From Paenibacillus ihumii (GTDB lineage Bacteria > Bacillota > Bacilli > Paenibacillales > Paenibacillaceae): a stretch of 64,000 nt of DNA. Location of the stretch: contig NZ_LN884299.1 in the NCBI RefSeq assembly GCF_001403875.1, positions 620,001 to 684,000 on the forward strand, written 5' to 3'. Positions 35,829 through 44,698 of the stretch are shown here, in pieces (the first letter of the stretch is position 1; each line of letters begins with the position of its first letter). The translations under genes and the position numbers were made by a program. The notes below the pieces were generated by a model, which saw only the letters and a list, made by a program, of their open reading frames with translations, did not search any database and was not told the DNA's origin.

Positions 35829-36470
35829 ATGAAAATCGATAGTCCAGAGGAACGCAAAGCCTGGCTGCCTTACGTTCATGCGGTGATCTCCCTATGCTCC
35901 ATCGGCCGGGAGGTTGGCTACTTCGTCATGAATCCGAAGATGCAGTACAAGATGTGGGGACGCATGCGCGGCTTCTTGAAGCAGCAGGAAATCGATAACA
36001 AGGAGCTGCTGGCCGCAAATATAGAGTGGTTCCTGGAGACTGGACGCCGCGAAGAATTTTATCGGGATTCCTGCTATCTCTCGGCGCTGTCATCCACAGA
36101 ACGCAGCCGTTATATCGACTCCCAGGAGGATGAGCAGAGAAAGCGCCAATTGATGGTCGTCAACCGTTATTTGCGAGGCCTCTTCACCGGAGGCATCGGG
36201 GCCTACGATTATTCTTGGACGATGCTGAACTGCTTCGCCGGCAGAGAGGTAGGATATTTAAGCGACAGTGAAATGTGGGCATATATCAGCCGGTTAATTT
36301 ATTTGATTAAGGCGGATTTCTCGGATTGGGATACCTATATTGCCAGCTATGCCGCAGGGCATCAATACTTGATGCAGGATCAGCCCTACAGCTTCGTCAG
36401 CAAGAACCGGAAAATGATTATGCAAATGATGAGCAGCCCTCTGAATCCGATGCTTCATTTTAAGCCATAA
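35829..36470 (+). CDS. DUF1266-like protein
   Basis: A 213-aa soluble protein. The second half (GGIGAYDYSWTMLNCFAGRE, then VGYLSDSEMWAYISRLIYLI and FSDWDTYIASYAAGHQYLM) matches the DUF1266 pattern of a Trp/Tyr-Asp start, a GYL-s-x-x-E-x-W block and a SW-x-x-Y-x-x-x-YxxG end. It starts at ATG 35829 after AGGAGGG and lies 18 bp after the J-domain gene. In E. coli, DUF1266 proteins (YbeR, YbeU) are encoded beside djlB, djlC and hscC, so the same trio occurs here. Its biochemical role is unknown. Confidence 0.75.
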   Translation: MKIDSPEERKAWLPYVHAVISLCSIGREVGYFVMNPKMQYKMWGRMRGFLKQQEIDNKELLAANIEWFLETGRREEFYRDSCYLSALSSTERSRYIDSQEDEQRKRQLMVVNRYLRGLFTGGIGAYDYSWTMLNCFAGREVGYLSDSEMWAYISRLIYLIKADFSDWDTYIASYAAGHQYLMQDQPYSFVSKNRKMIMQMMSSPLNPMLHFKP

Positions 36471-36484
36471 ACTTACCCTTACAT

Positions 36485-36526
36485 ACAAAGGAGCCCTCCA
36501 TTCAATATGGAGAGGCTCCTTTGTAT
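36485..36526. terminator. bidirectional terminator after the Hsp70 operon
   Basis: Arms tacaaaggagcc and aggctcctttgta, with inner arms ctccat and atggag, form an almost perfect stem between two convergent genes. Confidence 0.88.
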
Positions 36527-36556
36527 ATTAGCTTTGATGGCGCGAGACGCTAAGCC

Positions 36557-37786
36557 TTAGGATTTCCCGGGGACAGGTTGTCCAATCAGACGATTTCGTC
36601 CGGCGGCCACGCCGAATATGAGAACAAGCACGGCTACGCCAATCAGGAAATACATCGGCAGCCGCCACCCGCCAGTCAAATCATGCAGGTAGCCGACCAA
36701 GGTCGGGCCTATCGCAGCGAGCATATAGCCCACCGATTGGGCCATGCCCGATAATTCAGCCGCATCGTAAATATTCCTGGTCCGCAGGCTGAACAGCATC
36801 ATCGCCAGACTGAAGGAGCTGCCTAAGCTTATACCGATCATGATCACCCACAGCATCGTCAGTCTATCACTGCCGTACAGGATCCCTCCTATGCCTGCAA
36901 AAAAGAAGAATACAGTAATAATCATCAATCCGACCTGATTCTTCGTACGTCCGGCAATGATCGGCATAATGAACGTAATCGGCAGTACCGACAGCTGCAT
37001 GAATGAGAGCGTCCAGCCCGCGGAATCCGCTGACATGCCTTGGCTTTTTAATATATCGGGAAGCCATGTGACTACTACGTAGAACAGCAGAGACTGCAGG
37101 CCCATGTACAGGGTCACGTACCAGCCCAGGGCCGATTTCCAGACATTCGTCGCCTTATCCTGCTGAGCGGAAATCGTAGCCTGCCGACGCTCACGCCGCA
37201 GTTGGGGAGCCCAGAACAAAAAGGCTGTCAAGGCCAGTACGGACCAGATCGCCAGCGCCCCCTTCCAGCCCAGACCAGCCCCTTCAGCCACAGGCACGCT
37301 GACTCCTGAAGCAATCGCACCCGCCAGATTCATCGAGACTGAATATAAACCGATCATCAGCCCGGTACGCAGCGGAAACTTCTCTTTGATCAGGCTGGGC
37401 ATCAGAACATTGCACACCGATATGGCCAGCCCTAGAATGACAGTCCCCATGAGCAGCGTTCCAATTCCCCAAGCGGATCGGATCAGCACTCCAACTCCAA
37501 GCAAGCCGACGGAAACCAGCAGAACTAGCGGCATGCCGAAACGACGGGCCAGCTTCGGGGCGACGGGGGATAACAACGCAAAGGCAATCAGCGGAAGCGT
37601 AGTGATCAGGCCGGCCAGCGTATTGGAGATGCCTAGATCGGCACGAATAGTTTCAACCAGGGGGCCTACGGAAGTAATGGGAGCTCGCAAATTCGTGGCG
37701 AGAAAAATAATACCTAAAATCAACAGCCAAACCCGTGAATCCGAGTCTGGCTTCGTACGGGAATGGGCTTCTACGGATGGTTTCAT
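36557..37786 (-). CDS. MFS transporter, CynX/NimT family
   Basis: A 409-aa protein with 12 predicted helices. FLATNLRAPITSVGPLVETI in helix 1 is the hallmark of the CynX/NimT group (cyanate or nitroimidazole export relatives), and LARRFGMPLVLLVSVGLLGV is the loop 2-3 region of the MFS. The start was set at ATG 37786 because GGAGG lies 11 bases before it; the frame is open to 37903 without a site. Substrate unknown. Confidence 0.87.
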   Translation of the reverse strand: MKPSVEAHSRTKPDSDSRVWLLILGIIFLATNLRAPITSVGPLVETIRADLGISNTLAGLITTLPLIAFALLSPVAPKLARRFGMPLVLLVSVGLLGVGVLIRSAWGIGTLLMGTVILGLAISVCNVLMPSLIKEKFPLRTGLMIGLYSVSMNLAGAIASGVSVPVAEGAGLGWKGALAIWSVLALTAFLFWAPQLRRERRQATISAQQDKATNVWKSALGWYVTLYMGLQSLLFYVVVTWLPDILKSQGMSADSAGWTLSFMQLSVLPITFIMPIIAGRTKNQVGLMIITVFFFFAGIGGILYGSDRLTMLWVIMIGISLGSSFSLAMMLFSLRTRNIYDAAELSGMAQSVGYMLAAIGPTLVGYLHDLTGGWRLPMYFLIGVAVLVLIFGVAAGRNRLIGQPVPGKS

Positions 37787-38071
37787 AATGATTGTGTCCT
37801 CCATCTTGGCGCATCTGTGGTTCATTGACGTGCTGCTGCAGCAGGTCTTTGATGCTATTTCTGTATTGTGCGCAAAAATGGGCATCGTAGCATGCGCATA
37901 CAATTACAATTTCAACGGACTATTATACTATATTTCAGTGCAGTTGTCTGTTTATCTCAAGCTTTTGGCTGATTACTCTCCCCATTGCAGCTGGCATAGC
38001 CTCGCTGCGGGAATAATTCTCCAGGGCTAACCTAATAATAAATCCAAATTATATTAGGAGGTATTGGAGCC

Positions 38072-38515
38072 ATGCCCTTGATTCCGTATGACCCTTTCCA
38101 CCAGCTTAGCAATATGCGACGCGATATCGACCGCTTCTTCTCCGAGGAGCTTCCATTTCTCAAGTCAGAGACGGCAGCGAGATTCGGCCAATTGAATATC
38201 GACATCTACGAGACCGACCGCGAGGTAGTTGCGGCTTGCGACATTCCCGGTCTGGAGAAGAAAGAGGATGTAAACATCAGCATCGACAATAATGTTCTCA
38301 CGATCGGCGGAACAGTCAATAAGGTCCATGAGGTTAAAGAGGAGCAGATCCATCGGCAGGAGCGGTTTGTGGGGCGTTTTCAACGCTCCGTCAGTCTGCC
38401 GGCTGCCGTATCTGCCGAGGGTGTTACCGCCACCTATAAGAATGGCGTCCTAGAAATCCGCATGCCCAAAGCCTCTGGCGATAACAAGAAAAGGATCGAC
38501 GTTCAGTTTCATTAG
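38072..38515 (+). CDS. small heat shock protein, Hsp20 family
   Basis: A 147-aa holdase chaperone. The N-terminal MPLIPYDPFHQLSNMRRDID is typical of bacillar Hsp20. The alpha-crystallin domain runs from about residue 40 (LNIDIYETDREVVAACDIPG) to GVTATYKNGVLEIRMPKA, and contains ERFVGRFQRSVSLPA. The start is ATG 38072 after TTAGGAGGT. No CIRCE element is visible upstream. Confidence 0.92.
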   Translation: MPLIPYDPFHQLSNMRRDIDRFFSEELPFLKSETAARFGQLNIDIYETDREVVAACDIPGLEKKEDVNISIDNNVLTIGGTVNKVHEVKEEQIHRQERFVGRFQRSVSLPAAVSAEGVTATYKNGVLEIRMPKASGDNKKRIDVQFH

Positions 38516-38579
38516 ATCGTCTTGGAGAACATGTTGGGCGGATTCTATATGATTGGAAATCGCCTTAGAAACATTTGAA

Positions 38580-38645
38580 TGGATTGATGTCAGCTAAAGA
38601 TCAACTTGAATAAATTTGATTGGATTGATGTTAGCTGAATTCACA
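38580..38645. repeat. short direct repeat downstream of hsp20
   Basis: The word tggattgatgt(c/t)agct occurs twice about 45 bp apart in an AT-rich gap of 268 bp that otherwise shows no gene. Confidence 0.45.
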
Positions 38646-38729
38646 TTAAAATGTGTTGGATATAGATGAAAGTTTTAACAGATCTCTACAGAAGCATGTT
38701 GAACGCACTGAAAAGCTGCAGATTAACCT

Positions 38730-38763
38730 ATACAGACCCTGCCTCTTAGGTCAGGGTCTGTAT
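38730..38763 (-). terminator. terminator of the sucrose/fructan operon
   Basis: Arms tacagaccctg and cagggtctgta form a perfect 11-bp stem 21 bp after the fructokinase stop codon. Confidence 0.8.
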
Positions 38764-38783
38764 AAGCTATATAAGTATTAGTG

Positions 38784-39749
38784 TTACTCCCCGCGGAGAA
38801 ACGCTTCAACATCCGGCAATGCTGGAAGCGCATCAATCGCTCCGGGACGGCTCGCGGTAAGCGCTGCGGCTGCATTGGCGAACCTGAGCACTTCCTCTAT
38901 GCGTTCGCGATTCAGCTGCTCTAGGGGCTGCGGCGCCGAATGCGCTTGATACAGCACAGCTCCGATGAACGAGTCGCCAGCTCCCGTCGTATCGGCCACC
39001 TCCACACGGTTTCCAGGCATAGATACCTCCAGGCCATCACGCGAGAACCAGGCTGCACCAGCCGCACCGCGCGTATAAATCACATGCTGCACATCTCCAA
39101 CGAACAGCGAGCCAATCGCTTCCTTCTCGTCCTCATATCCCGTAATGAAGGACAGCTCCTCATCGCTGATCTTCACGATATGGCTTAACGGAAGAAACTC
39201 ATGGATCGCACGGCGACAGGACTCTGCATCCGGCCAGAGAGGCAGTCGGACATTGGGATCAAAGCTGATAACCGCGCCCGCTTGCCTGGCCAGCTCAATC
39301 GCTTTATGATGAGCATATTTCACTGGAGCCTCGATCAAGTCCACGGAGCAGAAGTGAAGGAGGTCTCCAGCCGTGAACCAGCCGCCGCCAATCTCGTTCT
39401 CATGCAGCAGCATATCGGCGCTCGGGTTGCGGTAGAAGGAGAAATCACGGTCACCGTCCTCCTTGAGGCTGACGAACGCCAGCGCCGTGTTCGCTTCGCT
39501 CGTGCGCAGAACCCGCGATACGTCAACGCCGCTTCCCTCCATTTTCTCCACGAGAAAGTCGCCGAAGGCGTCAGCTCCCAGCTTGCCGATAAACGCCGCA
39601 CGGCCGCCAAGCTTGGCTACCGCGCACGCTACATTAGCCGGAGCTCCGCCCGCTGCCTTCGTGAAGCTCTCCACTTGCTTCAGCTCCACTCCCTTCCTCG
39701 CTGGAATAAAGTCGATTAAAGCTTCTCCAATTGTGTACACCGTCGCCAT
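38784..39749 (-). CDS. fructokinase, PfkB family
   Basis: A 321-aa sugar kinase that should phosphorylate fructose released by the GH32 enzyme encoded just upstream. PfkB signatures are GGAPANVACAVAKLGGRAAF near the N-terminus and ADTTGAGDSFIGAVL with the catalytic Asp near residue 258. The start was set at ATG 39749 because AAGGGGG lies nine bases before it; ATG 39755 is too near. It is the last gene of the operon. Confidence 0.88.
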   Translation of the reverse strand: MATVYTIGEALIDFIPARKGVELKQVESFTKAAGGAPANVACAVAKLGGRAAFIGKLGADAFGDFLVEKMEGSGVDVSRVLRTSEANTALAFVSLKEDGDRDFSFYRNPSADMLLHENEIGGGWFTAGDLLHFCSVDLIEAPVKYAHHKAIELARQAGAVISFDPNVRLPLWPDAESCRRAIHEFLPLSHIVKISDEELSFITGYEDEKEAIGSLFVGDVQHVIYTRGAAGAAWFSRDGLEVSMPGNRVEVADTTGAGDSFIGAVLYQAHSAPQPLEQLNRERIEEVLRFANAAAALTASRPGAIDALPALPDVEAFLRGE

Positions 39750-39776
39750 TTGCATGTGCCCCCTTCTATGTCTACT

Positions 39777-41270
39777 CTAAACCGGGTGAATATCCCATTT
39801 TCGCAGCCTCGTTACTTTGCTGTCGCCTGTCGAGAACAGCTTAATGCCCTGGGAATCAGCGTTTGGATAAATCCGTGCAGTCATCACCACTTCTCCATCC
39901 CCAGCGAATACCTCCACCGAGGATTTATCCACGAAAATTCGCAGCGACAGCTTACCCTCCTGAAGAGGCACAGCCGCTTTACGCTGGCCGCCCGGTCCGA
40001 TGCCTGCCCGCTCCCGATCGAGCAGCAGCATTCCTTCTTCCTGATGATAAGCTATAACCGTCTCTTCTTGACCTGCTTCATCTGTTCGAAGCTTCAGGCC
40101 AAATTCCCCAGCGTTCCCAGCTTCGAACTCGATTTGCAGCTCGTAGCTGTCGCCGGAGATCGCTAATTCTCTCTCCCCGCTCAGCTCAATATTCACCTGC
40201 TCATAGGCGTTGCTGCGCCTCGACTCAATCTCTTCCACAGGCCTGAACAAAATGCGGCCGCCATCCAGCTCCGCAACGCGCGGCAAGCTCATCGCGCCTG
40301 CCCAATGGTGGCCTTGCTGGGTTGGCATGTCCTGCTCCCACATATCCATCCAGCCGATCACGATGCGTCTTCCCCGGTCATCCACCGTGGACTGAGGCGC
40401 ATAGAAGTCGAAGCCATGATCGACCTGAGCGTAACGCTCGAACGCAAAGGTCCCGGCTTCGGCGTCGAATTCGCCCACCATATACATGTTGGAATGAAGA
40501 TTGTTGTATTGCTCGCCCTGCGCCGGCATGCGCTGCGGCGACATCATCAGAATAGCTTTATCCCCCAGCAGGAACAAATCCGGACATTCCCAGTTGTCGC
40601 CGAGGGTACCATCGCTTTTGGCCAAGATGTTAACAAACGTCCAGTTCAGCAAGTCCTTGGAGCGGTACAGCAGTACAAGCCCGTTGCCCTGTGCATCATT
40701 CGAGCCTAAAACCATATAGTACTGGTTATTGTACTCCATGACCTTAGGATCGCGGAAGTCCTTGCGGCTCACACCTTCCGGAATTTGATCAAGGCCGATG
40801 ATCGGGTTGCCTTCGTATTTGCGGAAATTCACCCCATCCTCCGAGATCGCCAGTGCCTGAACCTGCTCATAGTCCTGATCCTGGTTCGGACCGGTCACCA
40901 CATGTCCCGTATACAGAAGAGCAAGCTTGCCCTCTTTAGCAATCGCGCTGCCGGAGAAACAACCGTCACGGTCGTATTCTTCATCCGGTGCTAACGCCAC
41001 AGGGAGATGCCTCCAGTTGACAAGATCCCGGCTGACGGCATGGCCCCAGTGCATCGGTCCCCATACCGGTTTATAGGGATAGTGTTGATAGAACAGGTGG
41101 TATTCCCCATTATAATGAATAAATCCATTCGGATCATTCATCCAGCCGAATTCCGCCATCAGGTGGTAGTTCAAGCGGTAATCGTCCTTCAACAGATGCT
41201 TCGAATCCCTGATGAACTCGTTAGCGCGATTTAATGTATACGTCCTCTGAGTAGTCATAGTTCCTCCCAT
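39777..41270 (-). CDS. GH32 beta-fructosidase (sucrose or fructan hydrolase)
   Basis: A 497-aa intracellular glycosidase that cleaves terminal fructose from sucrose, sucrose-6-phosphate or fructo-oligosaccharides. The family 32 motifs are exact: the nucleophile Asp46 in GWMNDPNGF, the transition-state Asp near 174 in DFRDPKV, and the acid Glu near 229 in WECPDLF. The C-terminal beta-sandwich includes DKSSVEVFAGDGE. There is no signal peptide, so the substrate is imported, here by an ABC system rather than a PTS, which favours unphosphorylated sugar. ATG 41258 after GGGAGGA is an alternative start. Confidence 0.92.
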   Translation of the reverse strand: MGGTMTTQRTYTLNRANEFIRDSKHLLKDDYRLNYHLMAEFGWMNDPNGFIHYNGEYHLFYQHYPYKPVWGPMHWGHAVSRDLVNWRHLPVALAPDEEYDRDGCFSGSAIAKEGKLALLYTGHVVTGPNQDQDYEQVQALAISEDGVNFRKYEGNPIIGLDQIPEGVSRKDFRDPKVMEYNNQYYMVLGSNDAQGNGLVLLYRSKDLLNWTFVNILAKSDGTLGDNWECPDLFLLGDKAILMMSPQRMPAQGEQYNNLHSNMYMVGEFDAEAGTFAFERYAQVDHGFDFYAPQSTVDDRGRRIVIGWMDMWEQDMPTQQGHHWAGAMSLPRVAELDGGRILFRPVEEIESRRSNAYEQVNIELSGERELAISGDSYELQIEFEAGNAGEFGLKLRTDEAGQEETVIAYHQEEGMLLLDRERAGIGPGGQRKAAVPLQEGKLSLRIFVDKSSVEVFAGDGEVVMTARIYPNADSQGIKLFSTGDSKVTRLRKWDIHPV

Positions 41271-41279
41271 ACAAATCCT

Positions 41280-42113
41280 TTATTTAATAGAGCCCTGCAT
41301 AACCCCTTGAATGATATATCTCTGTGCGAATAGATAGACGAGCATGACCGGTAATATGGTAAGCACCAATCCGGCCATCAATGGCCCGTAATCCACGGAA
41401 TACGTCCCGTAGAAGCTGAACGTCGACAGCGGGAGTGTCCGATTATGCGGAGATACAAGGATAAGGGACGGCAGAAGAAAGTCGTTCCAGATCCACAACA
41501 CGTTCAAGATTGAAATGGTCGCGGTTGTCGGCGCCAGCACAGGGAATACGATCCGAAAAAATGTTTGCGTGCGCGTGCAGCCGTCGATCAAAGCCGCCTC
41601 CTCCAATTCGGCAGGTACGCCCTTTACGAATCCATGATAGATGAACACCGCCAGCGGGCTTCCAAATCCTAAATACATGTAGATGAGAGCCCACTTGTTA
41701 TCCAGCATGTTTAGCGTTCCATATATTTTGACCAGTGGAATCATAATCGCCTGGAAGGGAATAATCATCGCAGCAACCATCATCATAAAGGTATACTGGT
41801 TAAATTTAGTCTGATTGCGCACGAAGTAATGCGCCGTCATCGCGGCAAACAGCGAAATTAACGCTACGCCTAGAATAGTTACGGTCAACGAATTCATGAA
41901 TGAAGCGGTATAACTCATTTTCTCAAATGCGTTGCGATAGTTCGTCCAATCCAGGCTCTGCGGCAGGGATAGCGGATTTGAAGTAATTGCCGTATTGGCC
42001 TTGAACGAGTTAATTAGCAGAAAGATAAATGGAAAAATAAATAGTGCAAGCACTAGAGCTAGTCCAATCGTTTTTAGCCATACTCCAGCGAATCCTTTAC
42101 GAGCCGTGTCCAT
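41280..42113 (-). CDS. sugar ABC transporter permease, MalG type (sucrose/fructan)
   Basis: A 277-aa permease with six helices. The EAA loop is ELEEAALIDGCTRTQTFFRI with VFPVLAPTTATISI, and the C-terminus YIIQGVMQGSIK is typical. It overlaps its partner gene by one base and is ten bases before the GH32 gene, so the operon is tightly coupled. No ATPase gene is present. Confidence 0.9.
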   Translation of the reverse strand: MDTARKGFAGVWLKTIGLALVLALFIFPFIFLLINSFKANTAITSNPLSLPQSLDWTNYRNAFEKMSYTASFMNSLTVTILGVALISLFAAMTAHYFVRNQTKFNQYTFMMMVAAMIIPFQAIMIPLVKIYGTLNMLDNKWALIYMYLGFGSPLAVFIYHGFVKGVPAELEEAALIDGCTRTQTFFRIVFPVLAPTTATISILNVLWIWNDFLLPSLILVSPHNRTLPLSTFSFYGTYSVDYGPLMAGLVLTILPVMLVYLFAQRYIIQGVMQGSIK

Positions 42114-42997
42114 TAAGCCTCTACCTCCATCTTCTTCCCAAAATACACCTGAAGCAGTGTAATCACTGCGACCAGAAGGAAGAGCACTAGCGCCTCCGCT
42201 TGCCCTAGGCCGTAATCACGGGAGAGGAACGCTTTTTCATAGACATGCATCGACACCATTTCCGTGCTCTTGAAGGGGCCGCCCTTCGTCAGCGACAGGT
42301 TGACGTCATAGACCATAAAGCCGCGCTGCAGCGTCAAAAATATACAAACGATAAACGAAGGAACCATCAGCGGTAAAGTCATCGTCCGCAGCTTCGTCCA
42401 GCCATTGGCGCCATCGATGCTCGCTGCCTCCAAGATATCGTTAGGCACGCTCATAAGCCCAGCGATATAAATGACCATCATATACCCGGCGTACTGCCAA
42501 ATCGTCACAATGATAAGAGCCCAGAAGGCTTTCTGCGGATCAGCCAGCCAAGATGTGCTGAATAGCGGAATTCCCGCCTTCTCTCCTATGAATACCAGAA
42601 CATTTGAGAAAATAAACTGCCAGATCAGACCGAGCACGATGCCGCCGACCAGATTCGGGATGAAGAACCCGGCCCGGAATATATTCTGGCCTTTCAACCC
42701 TCTCGTTAGTCCGAAGGCTAATAGAAAGGCAACGGTGTTGACCAGGATGACGGTAAATAATACATATTTCAGCGTTAATCCGAAGGACTTCCAGAAGACC
42801 TCGTCTTGAAACACTTTTCCATAATTTTCGAACCCTACTAGCGTATGTGTCGTCGCGATGCCGTCCCAATTCGTGAAGGTCAGATAAATACCATAAATAA
42901 ATGGAACGATCATTACGGTAAGAAAAGCGAATAAGGTCGGACCGGTAAACAGCAATCTCGTCCGAAGCCGTGGCCACCATTCCTTTTCTTTGATCAT
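42113..42997 (-). CDS. sugar ABC transporter permease, MalF type (sucrose/fructan)
   Basis: A 294-aa permease with six helices. PNDILEAASIDGANGWTKLR is the EAA motif, and MVYDVNLSLTKGGPFKSTEM is the MalF-type signature before the last helix. It pairs with the MalG-type subunit. A hairpin separates it from the binding-protein gene upstream, as in the other ABC operon of the window. Confidence 0.9.
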   Translation of the reverse strand: MIKEKEWWPRLRTRLLFTGPTLFAFLTVMIVPFIYGIYLTFTNWDGIATTHTLVGFENYGKVFQDEVFWKSFGLTLKYVLFTVILVNTVAFLLAFGLTRGLKGQNIFRAGFFIPNLVGGIVLGLIWQFIFSNVLVFIGEKAGIPLFSTSWLADPQKAFWALIIVTIWQYAGYMMVIYIAGLMSVPNDILEAASIDGANGWTKLRTMTLPLMVPSFIVCIFLTLQRGFMVYDVNLSLTKGGPFKSTEMVSMHVYEKAFLSRDYGLGQAEALVLFLLVAVITLLQVYFGKKMEVEA

Positions 42998-43034
42998 AAC
43001 GATTCCTCTTTTCCTCTGTCATTGTGAAGAAAGC

Positions 43035-43072
43035 GATGGATAAGATACACGATACATGTGCTCTTACCCATC
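43035..43072 (-). terminator. intercistronic hairpin in the sucrose/fructan operon
   Basis: Minus-strand arms gatgggtaaga and tcttatccatc (one G-U pair) are followed by gctttcttc. It lies between the binding protein and the first permease and probably tunes their ratio. Confidence 0.6.
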
Positions 43073-43102
43073 ACTATCATCTTGTCATCTGATGTAAATA
43101 GA

Positions 43103-44437
43103 TTACTTCACGCTTGTCCAGTACTCTTCGATTTCTTTAATCAATGTAGCCCGATCGCCGGAATCATTTAAATATTTCTGCATCGAAGCTCCGACCTTGG
43201 CCCAGTGATCCGCAGGAAGATTACTCATGGACTCTTGGGATTTGCCTCTGGCGATGTAATCCTGAATAGACTGGCCGAGCGGATCAGCAGCTGGGATTGT
43301 AATATTCTTAAACGCCGGAATAATGCTTGCTTGGTTAACCAGGAAGTCCTGGCCCTTCTCCTCGTATACGATCCAATTCAGGAATTTCTTCGCCGCTTCC
43401 TGCTGTTCAGGCGTACTCTTCTCTTTGTCTACAATGATCCGCTTGGAGACCGCTGATGAAATCTCCTGATTGCCGTAGTCATCCGGGTTATTGCTAATCG
43501 GTACGGGCAGGAAGCCGTAAGCTCCGTTTGCGGTGTCGAAATCTTGTATTTGCGGCCAGGCCCAGTTGCCTTGGAACCAAATGCCCACCTCGCCTTTGCC
43601 GAGCACTTCAGGGCCGCGCTCATATACACCGGCTAATGGAGACTTCTTGTCGATATTGTATTGTTTCATCATATCGAACGTATCCAACAGGCCATTCAGT
43701 ACGGCATTACCCGAGAGATCCTCTGTACCCGCCTTCAGTGAATCCATGAATTGGTTCACTTCGGCCATATCCTTATTCTGTCCGGCATAAGCCAAGGGCA
43801 GGAAGTGGGCGCCGAGCGACCAATCCATTGGAGAGATGATCAGCGCCTTTTTGCCGGACGCTTCAATCTGCTTAAACAAATTTTCCAGATCATCTCTGGT
43901 CTTCACCGTAGACGGATCGAAGCTGCCGCCCACCGCTTCATCAAGGACGGCTTTGTTGTAAATGAAGCCATAGCCTTCGATCGCTAACGGGAAGCCATAG
44001 TTCTTGCCGTCGAATGTCGTCAGATTCGTCGCATTCTCGACGGCATCCGCATTCCACTTCTCCTCGCTCAAATCAAGAATCCGATCTTTAAACTTCTCCA
44101 CATCCCCTGTATCAAGCATCATCATCGTTGGCGGATTTCCCGAGGCATACAAAGTGGAAGCCCGCTCGAATGGAGAGGTGCCTGCCGGAGCAGCCATGAT
44201 TTCCAGGGTGATATCCGGATTATCCTCGTGGAACACCTTCGCTGCTTCTTCGAGCTGGGTCTGGATTTCACCTTTTGAATTCAGCAGAGAGATTTTAACG
44301 GCTTTGCCCGACGCGTTAGCTCCGTTAGCGCCCGTCTCACCGCTGCCGGAATTGCCGCCGCTCCCCCCGCAGGCCGACACAATCATTGCCAAAAGTACAA
44401 AAATCACCGTCACGCTCAACCCATTCCATCGTTTCAT
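43103..44437 (-). CDS. sugar-binding lipoprotein of ABC transporter (sucrose/fructan)
   Basis: A 444-aa extracellular solute-binding protein, family 1. The signal peptide ends at the lipobox VSAC, followed by a Gly/Ser linker and the domain KISLLNSKGEIQTQLEEAAK. The start was set at ATG 44437, six bases after GGGGGGAAA; the longer frame to 44473 has no site. It is the first gene of a five-gene operon with two permeases, GH32 and fructokinase, under a LacI-type regulator. The ligand is inferred from those genes. Confidence 0.88.
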   Translation of the reverse strand: MKRWNGLSVTVIFVLLAMIVSACGGSGGNSGSGETGANGANASGKAVKISLLNSKGEIQTQLEEAAKVFHEDNPDITLEIMAAPAGTSPFERASTLYASGNPPTMMMLDTGDVEKFKDRILDLSEEKWNADAVENATNLTTFDGKNYGFPLAIEGYGFIYNKAVLDEAVGGSFDPSTVKTRDDLENLFKQIEASGKKALIISPMDWSLGAHFLPLAYAGQNKDMAEVNQFMDSLKAGTEDLSGNAVLNGLLDTFDMMKQYNIDKKSPLAGVYERGPEVLGKGEVGIWFQGNWAWPQIQDFDTANGAYGFLPVPISNNPDDYGNQEISSAVSKRIIVDKEKSTPEQQEAAKKFLNWIVYEEKGQDFLVNQASIIPAFKNITIPAADPLGQSIQDYIARGKSQESMSNLPADHWAKVGASMQKYLNDSGDRATLIKEIEEYWTSVK

Positions 44438-44489
44438 TGCTTTCCCCCCGTTAATTAAGTTGCTGGCAACCAATGTTCATGTTTGGTGT

Positions 44490-44505
44490 GGCAAGCGCTT
44501 GAATC
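44490..44505. promoter_or_regulatory. palindrome in the sucrose/fructan leader
   Basis: caagcgcttg (44492-44501) is a perfect palindrome with a central CG, as in LacI-family operators. It lies downstream of the promoter and could be an extra operator. Confidence 0.4.
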
Positions 44506-44516
44506 ACTTGCCGTAA

Positions 44517-44530
44517 TGTAATCGCTTGCA
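44517..44530 (-). promoter_or_regulatory. cre site for CcpA
   Basis: The minus strand reads TGCAAGCGATTACA, which fits TGNAANCGNWNNCW at every position. It lies just after the promoter -10 box, where CcpA would block transcription when glucose is present. Confidence 0.6.
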
Positions 44531-44547
44531 GCATGCTTGCAATTAAG

Positions 44548-44577
44548 ATTGTATGTCAAACCTTTAACATATGTCAA
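44548..44577 (-). promoter_or_regulatory. sigma-A promoter of the sucrose/fructan operon
   Basis: TTGACA (44577 to 44572) and TACAAT (44553 to 44548) are 18 bases apart on the minus strand, 111 bases before the start codon of the binding-protein gene. Both boxes lie within or beside the operator pair. Confidence 0.65.
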
Positions 44578-44589
44578 TCGTTTGACATA
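44552..44589. promoter_or_regulatory. pair of LacI-type operators
   Basis: tatgtcaatcgtttgacata (44570-44589) is a near-perfect palindrome with a central CG. A second, weaker copy, tatgtcaaacctttaacata (44552-44571), abuts it. Together they cover the -35 box and spacer of the promoter, so binding of the adjacent LacI-type regulator would repress the operon. Confidence 0.65.
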
Positions 44590-44649
44590 AATTTTATAAT
44601 AATTGATCTGAATTTGTCGAATGGTCGGTTCGTGATGATGATGGCACAA

Positions 44650-44690
44650 AAAAACGCATTCATTCGATAATGCCCAATGAACGCGTTTAA
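44650..44690 (-). terminator. terminator of the LacI-type regulator gene
   Basis: Minus-strand arms aacgcgttcatt and aatgaatgcgtt are followed by TTTTTG just past the regulator stop. It separates the regulator from the operon promoter. Confidence 0.78.
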
Positions 44691-44698
44691 AACCAATA

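Noticed and set aside
37904-38071. CIRCE heat-shock operator before hsp20
   Set aside because: No inverted ttagcactc/gagtgctaa pair is present here or before the Hsp70-like gene.
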